A DNA stretch of 64,000 bases from Polaromonas sp. GTDB taxonomy: Bacteria > Pseudomonadota > Gammaproteobacteria > Burkholderiales > Burkholderiaceae_C. Of this stretch, positions 38,990 through 48,087 are shown in pieces. Where the stretch lies: the NCBI GenBank assembly GCA_030654695.1, contig JAURWY010000006.1:157590-221589 (forward strand). The letters are read 5' to 3'. Position 1 is the stretch's first letter; each line of letters begins with the position of its first letter. A program made the position numbers and the translations under genes. Below the pieces are notes generated by a model that saw only the letters and a program-made list of their open reading frames with translations, ran no database searches and was not told the origin of the DNA.

Positions 38990-39040
38990 GCTCGAAGTGC
39001 AGCGGACGGCCGCATATTGTCATCCAAGGGTATCCAAGCT

Positions 39041-40297
39041 TCATTTAGGCCACCACTCCAAGGCTATGCCAAGCGTCGATGTTTGGTAGTTAAAAAAACT
39101 CAAGGTGTCGTGATTGCTGCCATAGCGCGCCGTCAGCCGGAACTGTAGATCTTCACGCAACTGATAGCGCCAGGCAGCATACCAAGAGGCAAGATTAGGG
39201 CGCCGCTTCACGTCCCCAAAAAAGGCGGGGCTGTAAGCCGATTGATCTGACAGCCAAGTCTGTCGGTGAAACAGCTCCACCAACTGACGAGGTGTCAATT
39301 GCCATTGGCTCGTCAATTGCAAAACCTGCCCATTACTGTTGCCGCCAGGGCGATTTCGAAGTGCTGTGTCCTTGATTAGTCCAAACTCTCCCAGCAATCG
39401 CAAGTCAGCCGAGGGACGCCATTGGAGCAAACCACGAACATCGACCACATGCGCTCGATAATCTGGCATGTTCAAGTAATTCCGATCGGTAAAGGTAGCA
39501 GCACCGCCGGCCTCCCAAGATCCATCATGAGACACCGACCGCATGGCTGAAATGCTGGCTGATGTAGCCGTGAGATAAGATTTCTGGCCTAGCGAAAGAT
39601 GACTGATGTTGCCCATGACATCGACATTAAAAGCATCTTTTTTGAACCGATAGCCCACTTTAGCGTCGCCCAGCAGATTGTCATAATCATTGCTCCCATC
39701 GTAGTCAACCTGCTGAACAAACACCCCGCCATGCCAGCCGATCGGCGAGCTAGATCTTGATATCCCCGCCTCCAGCACTCTGAAACCATCGTTACGCGGA
39801 CGCGTACCTTCCGCTAGTTGAAGTGTCAGATTGAGCGGGGCGAGATAAAAATACTCGTCCCGCGCCCCTTGATTTAAATTATGGGTGTGCCCTATGCCTG
39901 CCGTTGCGAAACCTCTCCAAGCAGAAGCGGGGACGCGACAGTTTTCTCGATAATAAGAAATCAGTTCTGCAATCGCTGGTGGCAATTCCGGGAATTGAGC
40001 TAATTTATCAAAACGAGTTTGGGCTTCCTGTTGCTTATTTGACTGACAGTAAATAATGGCCAAGTCCAACAGTGCCCCTAGGTGCAAAGGTGAGCGATCA
40101 ACCAAAATACTCAAATTTCTGATGGCTTCTTTGGTCTCGCCATTGCGCATGTGTAACTGAGCTTGCTCGTAAACTAGCTCATCAGAGACTTGACTACTGG
40201 CATCAGCCGACCATACCGATCCCATCAGAATCAATAGAAACAGCAAGCACTGACCAATGTGGCGAACACAGGTAGTCGCACACAGAACAGCATTCAT
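39041..40297 (-). CDS. TPR plus outer-membrane beta-barrel protein (Slam-like layout)
   Basis: I choose ATG 40297, which gives a signal peptide (MNAVLCATTCVRHIGQCLLF through SVWSADASS) and 418 residues. Two or three TPR-like helical pairs (about 40-110) precede a long beta-rich domain starting near GFATAGIGHTHNLNQGA, whose alternating strands look like an outer-membrane barrel ending in ALEWWPK. This layout recalls surface lipoprotein assembly modifiers (DUF560), but I cannot confirm that family. It may serve glycan or surface-protein display. Confidence 0.5.
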   Translation of the reverse strand: MNAVLCATTCVRHIGQCLLFLLILMGSVWSADASSQVSDELVYEQAQLHMRNGETKEAIRNLSILVDRSPLHLGALLDLAIIYCQSNKQQEAQTRFDKLAQFPELPPAIAELISYYRENCRVPASAWRGFATAGIGHTHNLNQGARDEYFYLAPLNLTLQLAEGTRPRNDGFRVLEAGISRSSSPIGWHGGVFVQQVDYDGSNDYDNLLGDAKVGYRFKKDAFNVDVMGNISHLSLGQKSYLTATSASISAMRSVSHDGSWEAGGAATFTDRNYLNMPDYRAHVVDVRGLLQWRPSADLRLLGEFGLIKDTALRNRPGGNSNGQVLQLTSQWQLTPRQLVELFHRQTWLSDQSAYSPAFFGDVKRRPNLASWYAAWRYQLREDLQFRLTARYGSNHDTLSFFNYQTSTLGIALEWWPK

Positions 40298-40353
40298 GCG
40301 ATATATATTATGAGTTGGCCGGCACGCTGTACCTGTACCCCTGCGGAAAGGAT

Positions 40354-41037
40354 TCACGGCCGTCGAGCGATCAGGTATACATTTTTCCCAAATACCTTAT
40401 TGCAAATAAAATCTGCAAACCGACTTAAGGGAAATATGTAGCGGTCATATAAAATTAAAGCACGTCGATTGATTGTGCCGTTGTCGTTGCCGAATAACTT
40501 GAAAAGAAGAGAGGCAAAAAATCCAGCGCTATCAACATACTCATTTCTGACGACGGTAAAGCCCGCTAGCCGTACCTTCTCTGCCAAAGTTGAGCGAGTG
40601 TATCTTCTGATGTGTCCTACACTTTTATCCATACTAGAATAAAGAACATTAAACGCTGGAACATAAATCAATATGTGACCACCAGGCTTTATTTTTTGGC
40701 AACATTCTTCGAGAACTTCTACATCATTCTCAATGTGCTCTAGCACATTCAAGGTGTAGAGAAGATCAATACTCTCATTTTCGAAATTGGCAAGACTTGC
40801 TGAGGCTGGCAGGCCTAGTGCCAAAATACGGTCGAGTTGCCGATGGTCTGGTTCTACGCAGTGAACCGCGTGTCCCGACATCGCTACCTGTTTAGAAAAT
40901 GTGCCGATTCCAGCGCCAAAGTCTACGACCAATTCTCCCGGTTTAACTTCTTTGCGGATGAGAGACACAAGAAAATCGTTGTAATTGATCGCATCAGCCA
41001 TGACCTCTAAATTTTCTGTTCCCGAGTAATCAGACAT
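40354..41037 (-). CDS. Class I SAM-dependent methyltransferase
   Basis: ATG 41037 (MSDYSGTENLEVMADAINYN) gives 227 residues. Motif I is VVDFGAGIGTFS, the acidic end of strand 2 is CVEPD and motif IV lies near LLYTLNVLEHIENDVEVL. It overlaps the upstream gtrA-like gene by 8 nt. It probably methylates a sugar or a lipid-linked intermediate in the glycan pathway. Confidence 0.85.
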   Translation of the reverse strand: MSDYSGTENLEVMADAINYNDFLVSLIRKEVKPGELVVDFGAGIGTFSKQVAMSGHAVHCVEPDHRQLDRILALGLPASASLANFENESIDLLYTLNVLEHIENDVEVLEECCQKIKPGGHILIYVPAFNVLYSSMDKSVGHIRRYTRSTLAEKVRLAGFTVVRNEYVDSAGFFASLLFKLFGNDNGTINRRALILYDRYIFPLSRFADFICNKVFGKNVYLIARRP

Positions 41038-41470
41038 GAGCAACCTTTTTTGAATAAACCCAGTAACGCACGCCTGTAAAGTTAATGGCAAGACCAAAAA
41101 TAGCACCAACGGCTAGAGGGATAACAGGGTGATCCTTTAAGCTTGGCGCAAGCATAATCAGTAGAGTGAAAATAGCAAGATTAGTGCCGCCTCCTGCGGT
41201 CTGCACCAGAAGATAGCGGGCATACTCCACACTTTTGGGTCGATCTAGATCTACCTCTTGTCTAAATAAAATACTTCGATTCAAGACCCAGGTTACCATT
41301 GTGGCTAATGAAAATGATGCCAGCCGCGCAAAGTAAATATCGAAACCATAATGCTGCGACAGCAGCGTCAACATACCGCCATCCACCAAAAATCCAACAC
41401 CCCCTACAAAAGTAAAGTATATTAACTTTCGCATGGAGGCTATTCTGATACCTAGAATTTTTTGTGTCAT
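41030..41470 (-). CDS. GtrA family membrane protein
   Basis: The 146 residues have four membrane helices and the GtrA pattern FVGGVGFLVDGGML near the start, ATMVTWVLNRSILF in the middle and INFTGVRYWVYSK at the end. GtrA proteins are thought to flip polyprenyl-linked sugars. It is flanked by a dolichyl-phosphate-mannose-synthase-like transferase, the usual partner. Confidence 0.88.
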   Translation of the reverse strand: MTQKILGIRIASMRKLIYFTFVGGVGFLVDGGMLTLLSQHYGFDIYFARLASFSLATMVTWVLNRSILFRQEVDLDRPKSVEYARYLLVQTAGGGTNLAIFTLLIMLAPSLKDHPVIPLAVGAIFGLAINFTGVRYWVYSKKVAHV

Positions 41471-42426
41471 GCCACCGGGAAATTCAAAATTTGGCGTTCA
41501 TTGTCTAACCGCTTCTGGTAGACAATTGAATCCAGTACTAAACCCACTCCAAACATCGACGCAGCGACAATCTCCAGCCCTGTCGCCAGAATTGCCAAAG
41601 GTACGTGCCGAATGTACTGGTACTGTATCCAGTCTTGAATGACAGGCACCGCAGCCATCAGTCCTGCTAGAAAAAACAATATTGACAACCACCCAAAAAA
41701 AACGAACGGCTTGTAATACCGCAATATCTGCATGATGACAAACAAGACCCTCGCGCCATCGCTAAATGTATTTAGTTTGGAGACGCTGCCCTCGGGTCGA
41801 TCTTTGTACTCAATAGGAATCTCGATAATCCGATAGCGCTTGTCAAGCGCGTGCAGTGTCATGTCAGTCTCTATCTCGAAGCCCTCAACCAAGATGGGGT
41901 AATTCTTGACGAAGCGCCGGCTGAAGACGCGGTAGCCACTCATGATGTCCGCCAGTTCAGCATTGAACAAACCATTTACAAGGCTCCGCACCAGCCTGTT
42001 ACCAATGCCATGCAAGGCGCGCTTATTCTCGGCCGCATAGTGTCCAGCGCTGTGACGGTCACCCACTACCATGTCAGCACGCCCCTCAAGCACGGGTGCC
42101 AAAAGATCTCTAACTCGGTCTGCAGGGTAAGTCAGATCCGCATCTGCAAGGACATACAAATCTGCATTTATTTCCAGAAATGCACGTCTGACAGCATTGC
42201 CTTTGCCTTTGCGTGACTCGTTCAAAACCCCGCCCAAGCAGCCAAGTGACGACAACGTAGTCCTTGCGATGCTCTCCGTTGCATCGGAAGATCTATTGTT
42301 GACGACCCAAATGGCCGCTTCGGGTAAAGCCGCATGAAATGCGCGTACCGTTGCTTCAATCGTCAGCTCTTCGTTATAGGCTGGAAGTATCAATGCCACT
42401 TTCATTGGGGTCATGTTGTTCTTCAA
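41467..42426 (-). CDS. Glycosyltransferase family 2 (polyprenyl-phosphate sugar transferase-like)
   Basis: The 319 residues start with VALILPAYNEELTIEATVRA. The DXD-like motif is VLADADLTYPAD, followed by GDRHSAGHY and IMSGYRVFSRRFVKNYP. Two C-terminal membrane helices follow. This is the DPM1/GtrB layout, making a polyprenyl-phosphate sugar for a GT-C enzyme. ATG 42405 (MKVALI) is an alternative start. It overlaps gtrA by an ATGA. Confidence 0.9.
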   Translation of the reverse strand: MKNNMTPMKVALILPAYNEELTIEATVRAFHAALPEAAIWVVNNRSSDATESIARTTLSSLGCLGGVLNESRKGKGNAVRRAFLEINADLYVLADADLTYPADRVRDLLAPVLEGRADMVVGDRHSAGHYAAENKRALHGIGNRLVRSLVNGLFNAELADIMSGYRVFSRRFVKNYPILVEGFEIETDMTLHALDKRYRIIEIPIEYKDRPEGSVSKLNTFSDGARVLFVIMQILRYYKPFVFFGWLSILFFLAGLMAAVPVIQDWIQYQYIRHVPLAILATGLEIVAASMFGVGLVLDSIVYQKRLDNERQILNFPVA

Positions 42427-42428
42427 TA

Positions 42429-44414
42429 CTATTTAACGGCACGAATGCCCAGTTGTACGAGGCCTAGGCCCAAAGTCCGATTGTCATGACTGACACCCAA
42501 TGCCGAAGGTGAAGTCTTTTCAGGTACCACCAACAACAGATTTTTAACGCATTCCGCTTGGTTATCGAGGTTAGCGCTCACGTCTTCATCAAATTCACCT
42601 AGCGTGATGGTTGCCTGGCTTGAGCCAATGAGTAACCTCACTGGCTTACCAATATTCGGGCCAAAGGCATGGCCACGAACGTCAATAATCAGCTTACCTT
42701 TTGGCAGGCAATTGGCAAAATGAAGCGTCACTTGGTCACTGTCTGACCAGCGCCCCCATGGCTCCTGCGCGGCCAGTCCACTCAAGTTCAGCAACGAGGG
42801 TGGTAGCAGCTGTTTGCTATCTCGAAAGTCAAGCGCAATGGGCTGCATGAACGCTTGTTGCCCCTTTAACTTTGTAGCAATTTCGCAGATGACATAAACG
42901 TCAATGTCTGTCCGAAAATGAAAGCATTTCAAATGCGTGTTGCCAGGATCAAACCCCAATGGCTCGAGTAGCTCCCAGAGCGATTCCCCTGCAACGGCCT
43001 CTCTGAGCAATATGCGCAGCGGTCGCGCATCCGGCTTGGCTACGGCAACTGCAATTAACGCATCGGCTTGGCTTGAAAGTGTACCGAGTCCGAAAAATTG
43101 GCTGTCCTTATGCAGAAATGGCAATAGATAGGTAATCGCATGGCCAACGACCAGATATCGCGCAGGCGTACTCATTTGTTCCGGCGTCAACTGAACGCCA
43201 AACGGGTTGATTTGCGCCACCCGCGCCTGCATATGCCCCCAATTCGGTATTTTGATGGCCACGCCACTCAAAAAAACGCTTCCTGCAAGCAGCCAAACCA
43301 CGGTCCGATTGTTTGGAAGCAAGTGGGACAGCAGTACCCAAATGCCAAATCCGAACAAAACCTCAATCGGAATCATGTATCGTTGATAGGCAAATAACGT
43401 GGCCCAAAGTAAAAAAGAAAGCCCTAAAAAATAGACAAAAGACAGTGCTACGTTGTTGAGGCCCAAAAATCGTCTTTTGAGGATCAACAACACCGCTGTC
43501 AATGTTGCTAACACTGTAAAAATGAACAGACGGACGTCAGCAAACAAAAATTCAGACGTTTTAACCGTCCCACTAGTACTTTCCCAGAGGTAGCGTAAAA
43601 ACTCACCCATCGACTCAAAACGCCAGCGCATGTCACGAAAATTGACGAAGTCAAAATAAGGCGACTTAAACCACGCGTTGTAAAGAGGAAAAAGTGGGCT
43701 TCCCCAACCTTGCAATAAATAAATATTCCACCAAAGCGTTGGTAAAAAACCGACCGCCAGTCCGGTCAAAAATGGCAGCGCCAGCCGCAGGGCAGTGCGC
43801 CAGCCGACAGGGACATAAACGCCGACCAGTGCTACAAAAAAAGCCAGTGCAAATGGGGCATTCGTCAGCTTCAGCCCCACAGCAAGGCCGAAGCAAACCC
43901 CAGCGCCTGTCAATACCCGAAATGTCTTCTCAGGTCCCTGCGCCATACCGCGCAAGCCTAGGTGCAGCCCGAGCATGACCAAAGGCGTCATGGTGGCATC
44001 AGAGAATGAAGTTCCGAGTTCACTCCACCACAGCGGAGCCAGCAGGCACAGCGCCAAGGCCCAAAATTCCGCCATCGTTATCTTGGTAAAACCAAGGGCG
44101 GCCCCTAGCTGACGACCGATCAGCACCAGTAAAGGCAGCGCAAGCAACTGAACACCCGCAATCAACCAAACACTGACTGGAAATGGCCATTGCGACAGCG
44201 CCAGATACGCAAGAATATTGGGCACTGGATTCAGAAACGACGGCAAACCTGACGGTGCAATGTCATTCGCAAAATTGCCATTCAGCAACGAGTAGCCCGA
44301 AAAATAATGGTAATTGAGCAGGTCCCAGTTGGTGTCCTGCCCCCGCTGGTAAACCAAAGCGAACGCTATAAGCCCGACGGTGACTACAAACAGCCAGATC
44401 GGTTTAACCCTCAT
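42429..44414 (-). CDS. Polytopic membrane protein, probable GT-C glycosyltransferase
   Basis: ATG 44414 (MRVKPIWLFVVTVG) gives 661 residues with about ten to twelve membrane helices in the first 400 and a soluble C-terminal domain. An early GQDTNWDLLNYHYF loop holds acidic residues where GT-C enzymes have their catalytic Asp. It follows the GtrA/GT2 pair, which supplies the kind of lipid-linked donor GT-C enzymes use. I do not recognise a named family. Confidence 0.6.
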   Translation of the reverse strand: MRVKPIWLFVVTVGLIAFALVYQRGQDTNWDLLNYHYFSGYSLLNGNFANDIAPSGLPSFLNPVPNILAYLALSQWPFPVSVWLIAGVQLLALPLLVLIGRQLGAALGFTKITMAEFWALALCLLAPLWWSELGTSFSDATMTPLVMLGLHLGLRGMAQGPEKTFRVLTGAGVCFGLAVGLKLTNAPFALAFFVALVGVYVPVGWRTALRLALPFLTGLAVGFLPTLWWNIYLLQGWGSPLFPLYNAWFKSPYFDFVNFRDMRWRFESMGEFLRYLWESTSGTVKTSEFLFADVRLFIFTVLATLTAVLLILKRRFLGLNNVALSFVYFLGLSFLLWATLFAYQRYMIPIEVLFGFGIWVLLSHLLPNNRTVVWLLAGSVFLSGVAIKIPNWGHMQARVAQINPFGVQLTPEQMSTPARYLVVGHAITYLLPFLHKDSQFFGLGTLSSQADALIAVAVAKPDARPLRILLREAVAGESLWELLEPLGFDPGNTHLKCFHFRTDIDVYVICEIATKLKGQQAFMQPIALDFRDSKQLLPPSLLNLSGLAAQEPWGRWSDSDQVTLHFANCLPKGKLIIDVRGHAFGPNIGKPVRLLIGSSQATITLGEFDEDVSANLDNQAECVKNLLLVVPEKTSPSALGVSHDNRTLGLGLVQLGIRAVK

Positions 44415-44459
44415 TGATATGGGCCATGCAAGCAAAACGATTCTCTTCTTTCAGCAGTC

Positions 44460-45911
44460 TCAGCGGCCGGTGGCCTGCTGAGTAGGCGGCGCAATCATCA
44501 GGCCCGTGGCATGGCTGAAGACGTCCTCTGCACATTTGGGCCAACTCATGGGCTGGTAGCTGTCCTTGATCCGCGCTTCTTTGTGAGCCACCAAGGAAGG
44601 GTGATTGAAGTACCAGCGAAGTCGCTCCGCCCAAGCTGGCACATCCCAAGGGTCCACATAGTCAACCAAATCACCCCCTACCTCAGGTATGGATGCCACG
44701 TTGGAGGCCAAGCAGCACTTCCCGGCCGCCAAGCTCTCGGCCACCGGTAAACCCCATCCCTCGTAAAGCGAAGGAAACACAGTCATCAGCGCATGCTGGT
44801 AAAGCCTGGCCAGATCGGCGTCGTTGACATGGTGTAGCAACTTGATCAAGTCCTTCGTTCGGGGGTCAAACCGCAAGTCCGCCATCAAATCGTTGACGCC
44901 CCAACCTGGCATTCCAACAAAAACCAGCAGCGGCAAATTAGTCTCACCCGCGTCGACCAGCCGCGTGTAAGCGCGGTACAGGGTTTCGTGGTTTTTCCGC
45001 CGTTCAATCGTGGACACAAACAGAACAAAGCGCTGCCCCAACAGAGCAGCCACATCACTGGCCATGACATCCGTTGCGATCACTGGCAATTGGCACCCCA
45101 GCTTGATGACCGACATATCCGGAAGCGGCGCGCCTAACTCGCCCAGCAGCGCTTTCAAGTCATTCCGGGAACATTCAGAGATGCACAGTACCTTGTCTGC
45201 GCACCACGCCAGATTGGCAAAATAACGTGCAAACGAAGCCGCCACATCGCCCACACAAAGGTGCGGAAATTTGGCCGGAATCACGTCATAGCAAAACAAC
45301 ACCACGTTGAACCCTAGGTTTCGCTTCTGCTCGTACAGATAAACCAAATCCTTTTGGTCCCAGTCCAATCCCATTGACACATAAACATCTCCCGGCCCAA
45401 AGGGAACCGGCGGTCTTTGGGGTGTGGGCGCGCCAGATCCGGAATCCATCAGCGCTGAAAAACCAACTTGCGGCGGGTGAACAAAAGTTTTAAAGGCATG
45501 ACGCAACTCGCGGTAACCCCGCAGCGCCGCAGCAAAAGCCTCTCGACGTCGCACTGCAAACGCAAAAGCAGATGCCCGCAGACCCACTGGAAGTCGATTG
45601 ATTAGCCGCAATACCAGCGCCGTGACCCTGCGCTCCAGCGGCACAGCGGGCACCACGTGGGGGTGAGGGGGCTCGTTCTTGGGGACCGCCGCAGATCGAC
45701 CTTGAATGCGCGCCAGAGCAACCCGTACTTCTGCTGCGCTGACCTCCTGATAACCGCTCGTGGCATGAAAGCGACAGAAACGAACCGAACCAACCGCCGC
45801 CTCAAGCCGTTGCAAACCATACGCTGCGCACTCCGCCTCCACCCTGACAATACCCACAGCCGGGCGATGCCACACCATCACCGTGCTGACATCTAGCCAA
45901 ATAATTTTCAT
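44460..45911 (-). CDS. Glycosyltransferase family 4 (GT-B)
   Basis: ATG 45911 (MKIIWLDVSTVMVWHRPAVG) overlaps the upstream stop and gives 483 residues. RFVLFVSTIERRKNHETLY and FPSLYEGWGLPVAESLAAGK are GT4 donor-domain signatures with the EX7E motif. The N-terminal domain is longer than usual. Part of the surface-glycan operon. Confidence 0.88.
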   Translation of the reverse strand: MKIIWLDVSTVMVWHRPAVGIVRVEAECAAYGLQRLEAAVGSVRFCRFHATSGYQEVSAAEVRVALARIQGRSAAVPKNEPPHPHVVPAVPLERRVTALVLRLINRLPVGLRASAFAFAVRRREAFAAALRGYRELRHAFKTFVHPPQVGFSALMDSGSGAPTPQRPPVPFGPGDVYVSMGLDWDQKDLVYLYEQKRNLGFNVVLFCYDVIPAKFPHLCVGDVAASFARYFANLAWCADKVLCISECSRNDLKALLGELGAPLPDMSVIKLGCQLPVIATDVMASDVAALLGQRFVLFVSTIERRKNHETLYRAYTRLVDAGETNLPLLVFVGMPGWGVNDLMADLRFDPRTKDLIKLLHHVNDADLARLYQHALMTVFPSLYEGWGLPVAESLAAGKCCLASNVASIPEVGGDLVDYVDPWDVPAWAERLRWYFNHPSLVAHKEARIKDSYQPMSWPKCAEDVFSHATGLMIAPPTQQATGR

Positions 45912-47137
45912 AAAGCGCTCACACCTTTCAGCGCCACGGCGGCCGCCGCAGGAATAGAGGCCAGACACCGGTCCCAGCGCAAGGCCTCTCTTCGCAATGA
46001 GGCCCCTGCATGCGGGGCTGTTGACGCACGCGGACGCGCTAAAACTGTTCGTATGCTCGTGTGAAACACTGCTGGGCTGCGCGCCACAACCACCTCTGGC
46101 AAGTCCAAAAAGTCTTCATATCCCCGAAAAGCGGCCTCGGAGCCAACCACATAAGCCCCCGAGTAAAGTGCCTCTGCAGTTTTGATATTCGACCCGCCAC
46201 CATGCGGAATTGGCAACAAAAACGCGTGAGCCAATGTTTTCACCGCCGCCAGGTCCTCATCCGACAAAACACCCAGTAACGCCAGCCGAGAGAGATTCAG
46301 ACTGTGCCAACGCGTTGCCGCCAGATGCTGGTGTAGGTGGGAGCACACACTCCCGGCTACCACCAACCGGCTGTCAGGGGGAAAGCAACCCAAAGACGGC
46401 CCCACACAATCCGTGAAACCTGTGAAATTGGGCGGATGCGCGCTGGCCACATAAAGCATCCAAGGTGCTTTGGGCAGACGTGCTTGCCAATGCGCCAAGA
46501 GCTCAGGCGAGGCCTGCCAAGGCGATATGCCATTGCTCGCGAGTACCGCATGCCGCGCTCCCCAACTCGCCAAAGTTGCCAAGTCTGACTTCGTCACGGC
46601 CAGCGCCACATCAGCCTCACAAGCTGCACGCCGCTCCAGCGCATCAATGTCAGCCAGCACCTGCGCGGCATCAGCAACCCCGTAGGTACTCAAAATGTCC
46701 CGCTTCAGCGGCGCCTCAATGTTTTGCGAGCCATAAATGAGGCGCACCGTCTCAAACCCAGGCAACTGCTTGATCCGTTTGGCCAAAGGCCACAGCCAAG
46801 GTTGTTCAACATGAATGACGTTCACCTGGCTTGGTAAGTGACGCACTACAGCAGCAAAGCCACCATCGTCTGCGGCTGCATACAGCCCCGTCAGCAAGTC
46901 ATTCACCATCGGCACATCACGGCCATCAAATTGCCGGTATCGAGAGTCGACCGGAAAGGGCAAATCGCGTGGGCCCCGGCGCTGCGCCCCATAGCCCTCA
47001 GGCTCGTAAATCGCCATGCTCTCAACCTGCCAGTTGGCCGCCTCATACGCATGGGCTATGTGGGCCATCCTGACCTGGCCGCCATGACGTGGCTCCAAAA
47101 ACGGATACGTACTCAACAGCAAAACGGTGGGTTTCAT
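45908..47137 (-). CDS. Glycosyltransferase, GT-B fold
   Basis: ATG 47137 (MKPTVLLLSTYPFLEPRHGG) gives 409 residues and overlaps the upstream methyltransferase stop. The N-terminal GGQVRMAHIAHAYEA loop and the donor region with LPIPHGGGSNIKTAEALYSG support a GT-B glycosyltransferase of the GT1/GT4 type. Acceptor and donor are not evident. Confidence 0.82.
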   Translation of the reverse strand: MKPTVLLLSTYPFLEPRHGGQVRMAHIAHAYEAANWQVESMAIYEPEGYGAQRRGPRDLPFPVDSRYRQFDGRDVPMVNDLLTGLYAAADDGGFAAVVRHLPSQVNVIHVEQPWLWPLAKRIKQLPGFETVRLIYGSQNIEAPLKRDILSTYGVADAAQVLADIDALERRAACEADVALAVTKSDLATLASWGARHAVLASNGISPWQASPELLAHWQARLPKAPWMLYVASAHPPNFTGFTDCVGPSLGCFPPDSRLVVAGSVCSHLHQHLAATRWHSLNLSRLALLGVLSDEDLAAVKTLAHAFLLPIPHGGGSNIKTAEALYSGAYVVGSEAAFRGYEDFLDLPEVVVARSPAVFHTSIRTVLARPRASTAPHAGASLRREALRWDRCLASIPAAAAVALKGVSAL

Positions 47138-48087
47138 GGTGTAGATTTGAAAAATTGAGCCAACCGTTGACGCACATGCCGCGCAGCGCCACCCAACCAA
47201 CGCATGGGTGCCGTGATACGCCAGGAGCGGCTACCCAACATACCCTCAAGCTGTGTTTGCACTTGAATCAACTGCGCGCCAAGCTGCGCAACAGCTTTCT
47301 CCAACTGGCCGCTACGCTCACCTAATTGCACGCTGAGCTGCGCCGTCTGCGCGTCGTAGCGCTGCGCCAGCGTGTCCAACGACAAGCCGTACTTAGCGTT
47401 AAAAGGCGCGTCAAATTCAGCCCCTACCGCTGGTGCCGCACTTTTTTGTGCCACCAGCGCATAGTCAGGGCTGACACCACTGAGCACATCTAACAGGCCG
47501 ACCCGGCTGTCGCCATGCAAATTTGCGGGTTCCTGCAGATACATCACTTTGCTGCGGTAAAACCCCGCATGCTCCGCCACAAAAGCCAACAACGCAGAGG
47601 GCAGGGGGCGCTTATGCGACGGGTCCAGGTAAAAGCTGGAGGTGCCCACTGTCAAGTTTTCCGAGTTAGGCGTCTCCAACACCAAAAGACCACCTGGCAT
47701 CAACACGCGCAAGGCCTCTTGCACCAAGCCCTGCACGACCTCAAAAGGCACGTGCTCCACCAGATGAAAAGCTGACACCAAAGCCAAGCTCTCAGAAGGC
47801 AACCCCTTCAACGTCGATAGCGCATCTCCCAACTGCCCCTTCAAACCACGCTCTTGGCAGGCGGCCAACATGCCCTCATCCAGATCCACGCCCGTGGCAT
47901 CAAATCCAGAATTAACCAGCACCTCCAGCCACTCACCCCGACCGCAGCCTAAGTCCAGCGCCCTGGGAGTCTGAAACGCATCCACCAGCGGTCGCAAAAA
48001 AGGCTGGTAGACATCCAACCGCGCCAAAATCAACGAGCGTGAACCGCGAAACCGGTCTTCAAAGGCGCGGTAAAAAAAATCACTCAT
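47134..48087 (-). CDS. SAM-dependent methyltransferase with C-terminal coiled coil
   Basis: The 317 residues have SAM motif I ALDLGCGRGEWLEVL (about 43-57), then DLDEGMLAAC and LVSAFHLVEHVPFEVVQGL. After residue 230 a heptad-like stretch (LAQRYDAQTAQLSVQLGERS) suggests a coiled coil. Methyltransferases with coiled coils next to Wzm/Wzt cap glycan chains and set their length (WbdD type). The ATGA overlap with wzt supports a shared role. Confidence 0.82.
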   Translation of the reverse strand: MSDFFYRAFEDRFRGSRSLILARLDVYQPFLRPLVDAFQTPRALDLGCGRGEWLEVLVNSGFDATGVDLDEGMLAACQERGLKGQLGDALSTLKGLPSESLALVSAFHLVEHVPFEVVQGLVQEALRVLMPGGLLVLETPNSENLTVGTSSFYLDPSHKRPLPSALLAFVAEHAGFYRSKVMYLQEPANLHGDSRVGLLDVLSGVSPDYALVAQKSAAPAVGAEFDAPFNAKYGLSLDTLAQRYDAQTAQLSVQLGERSGQLEKAVAQLGAQLIQVQTQLEGMLGSRSWRITAPMRWLGGAARHVRQRLAQFFKSTP

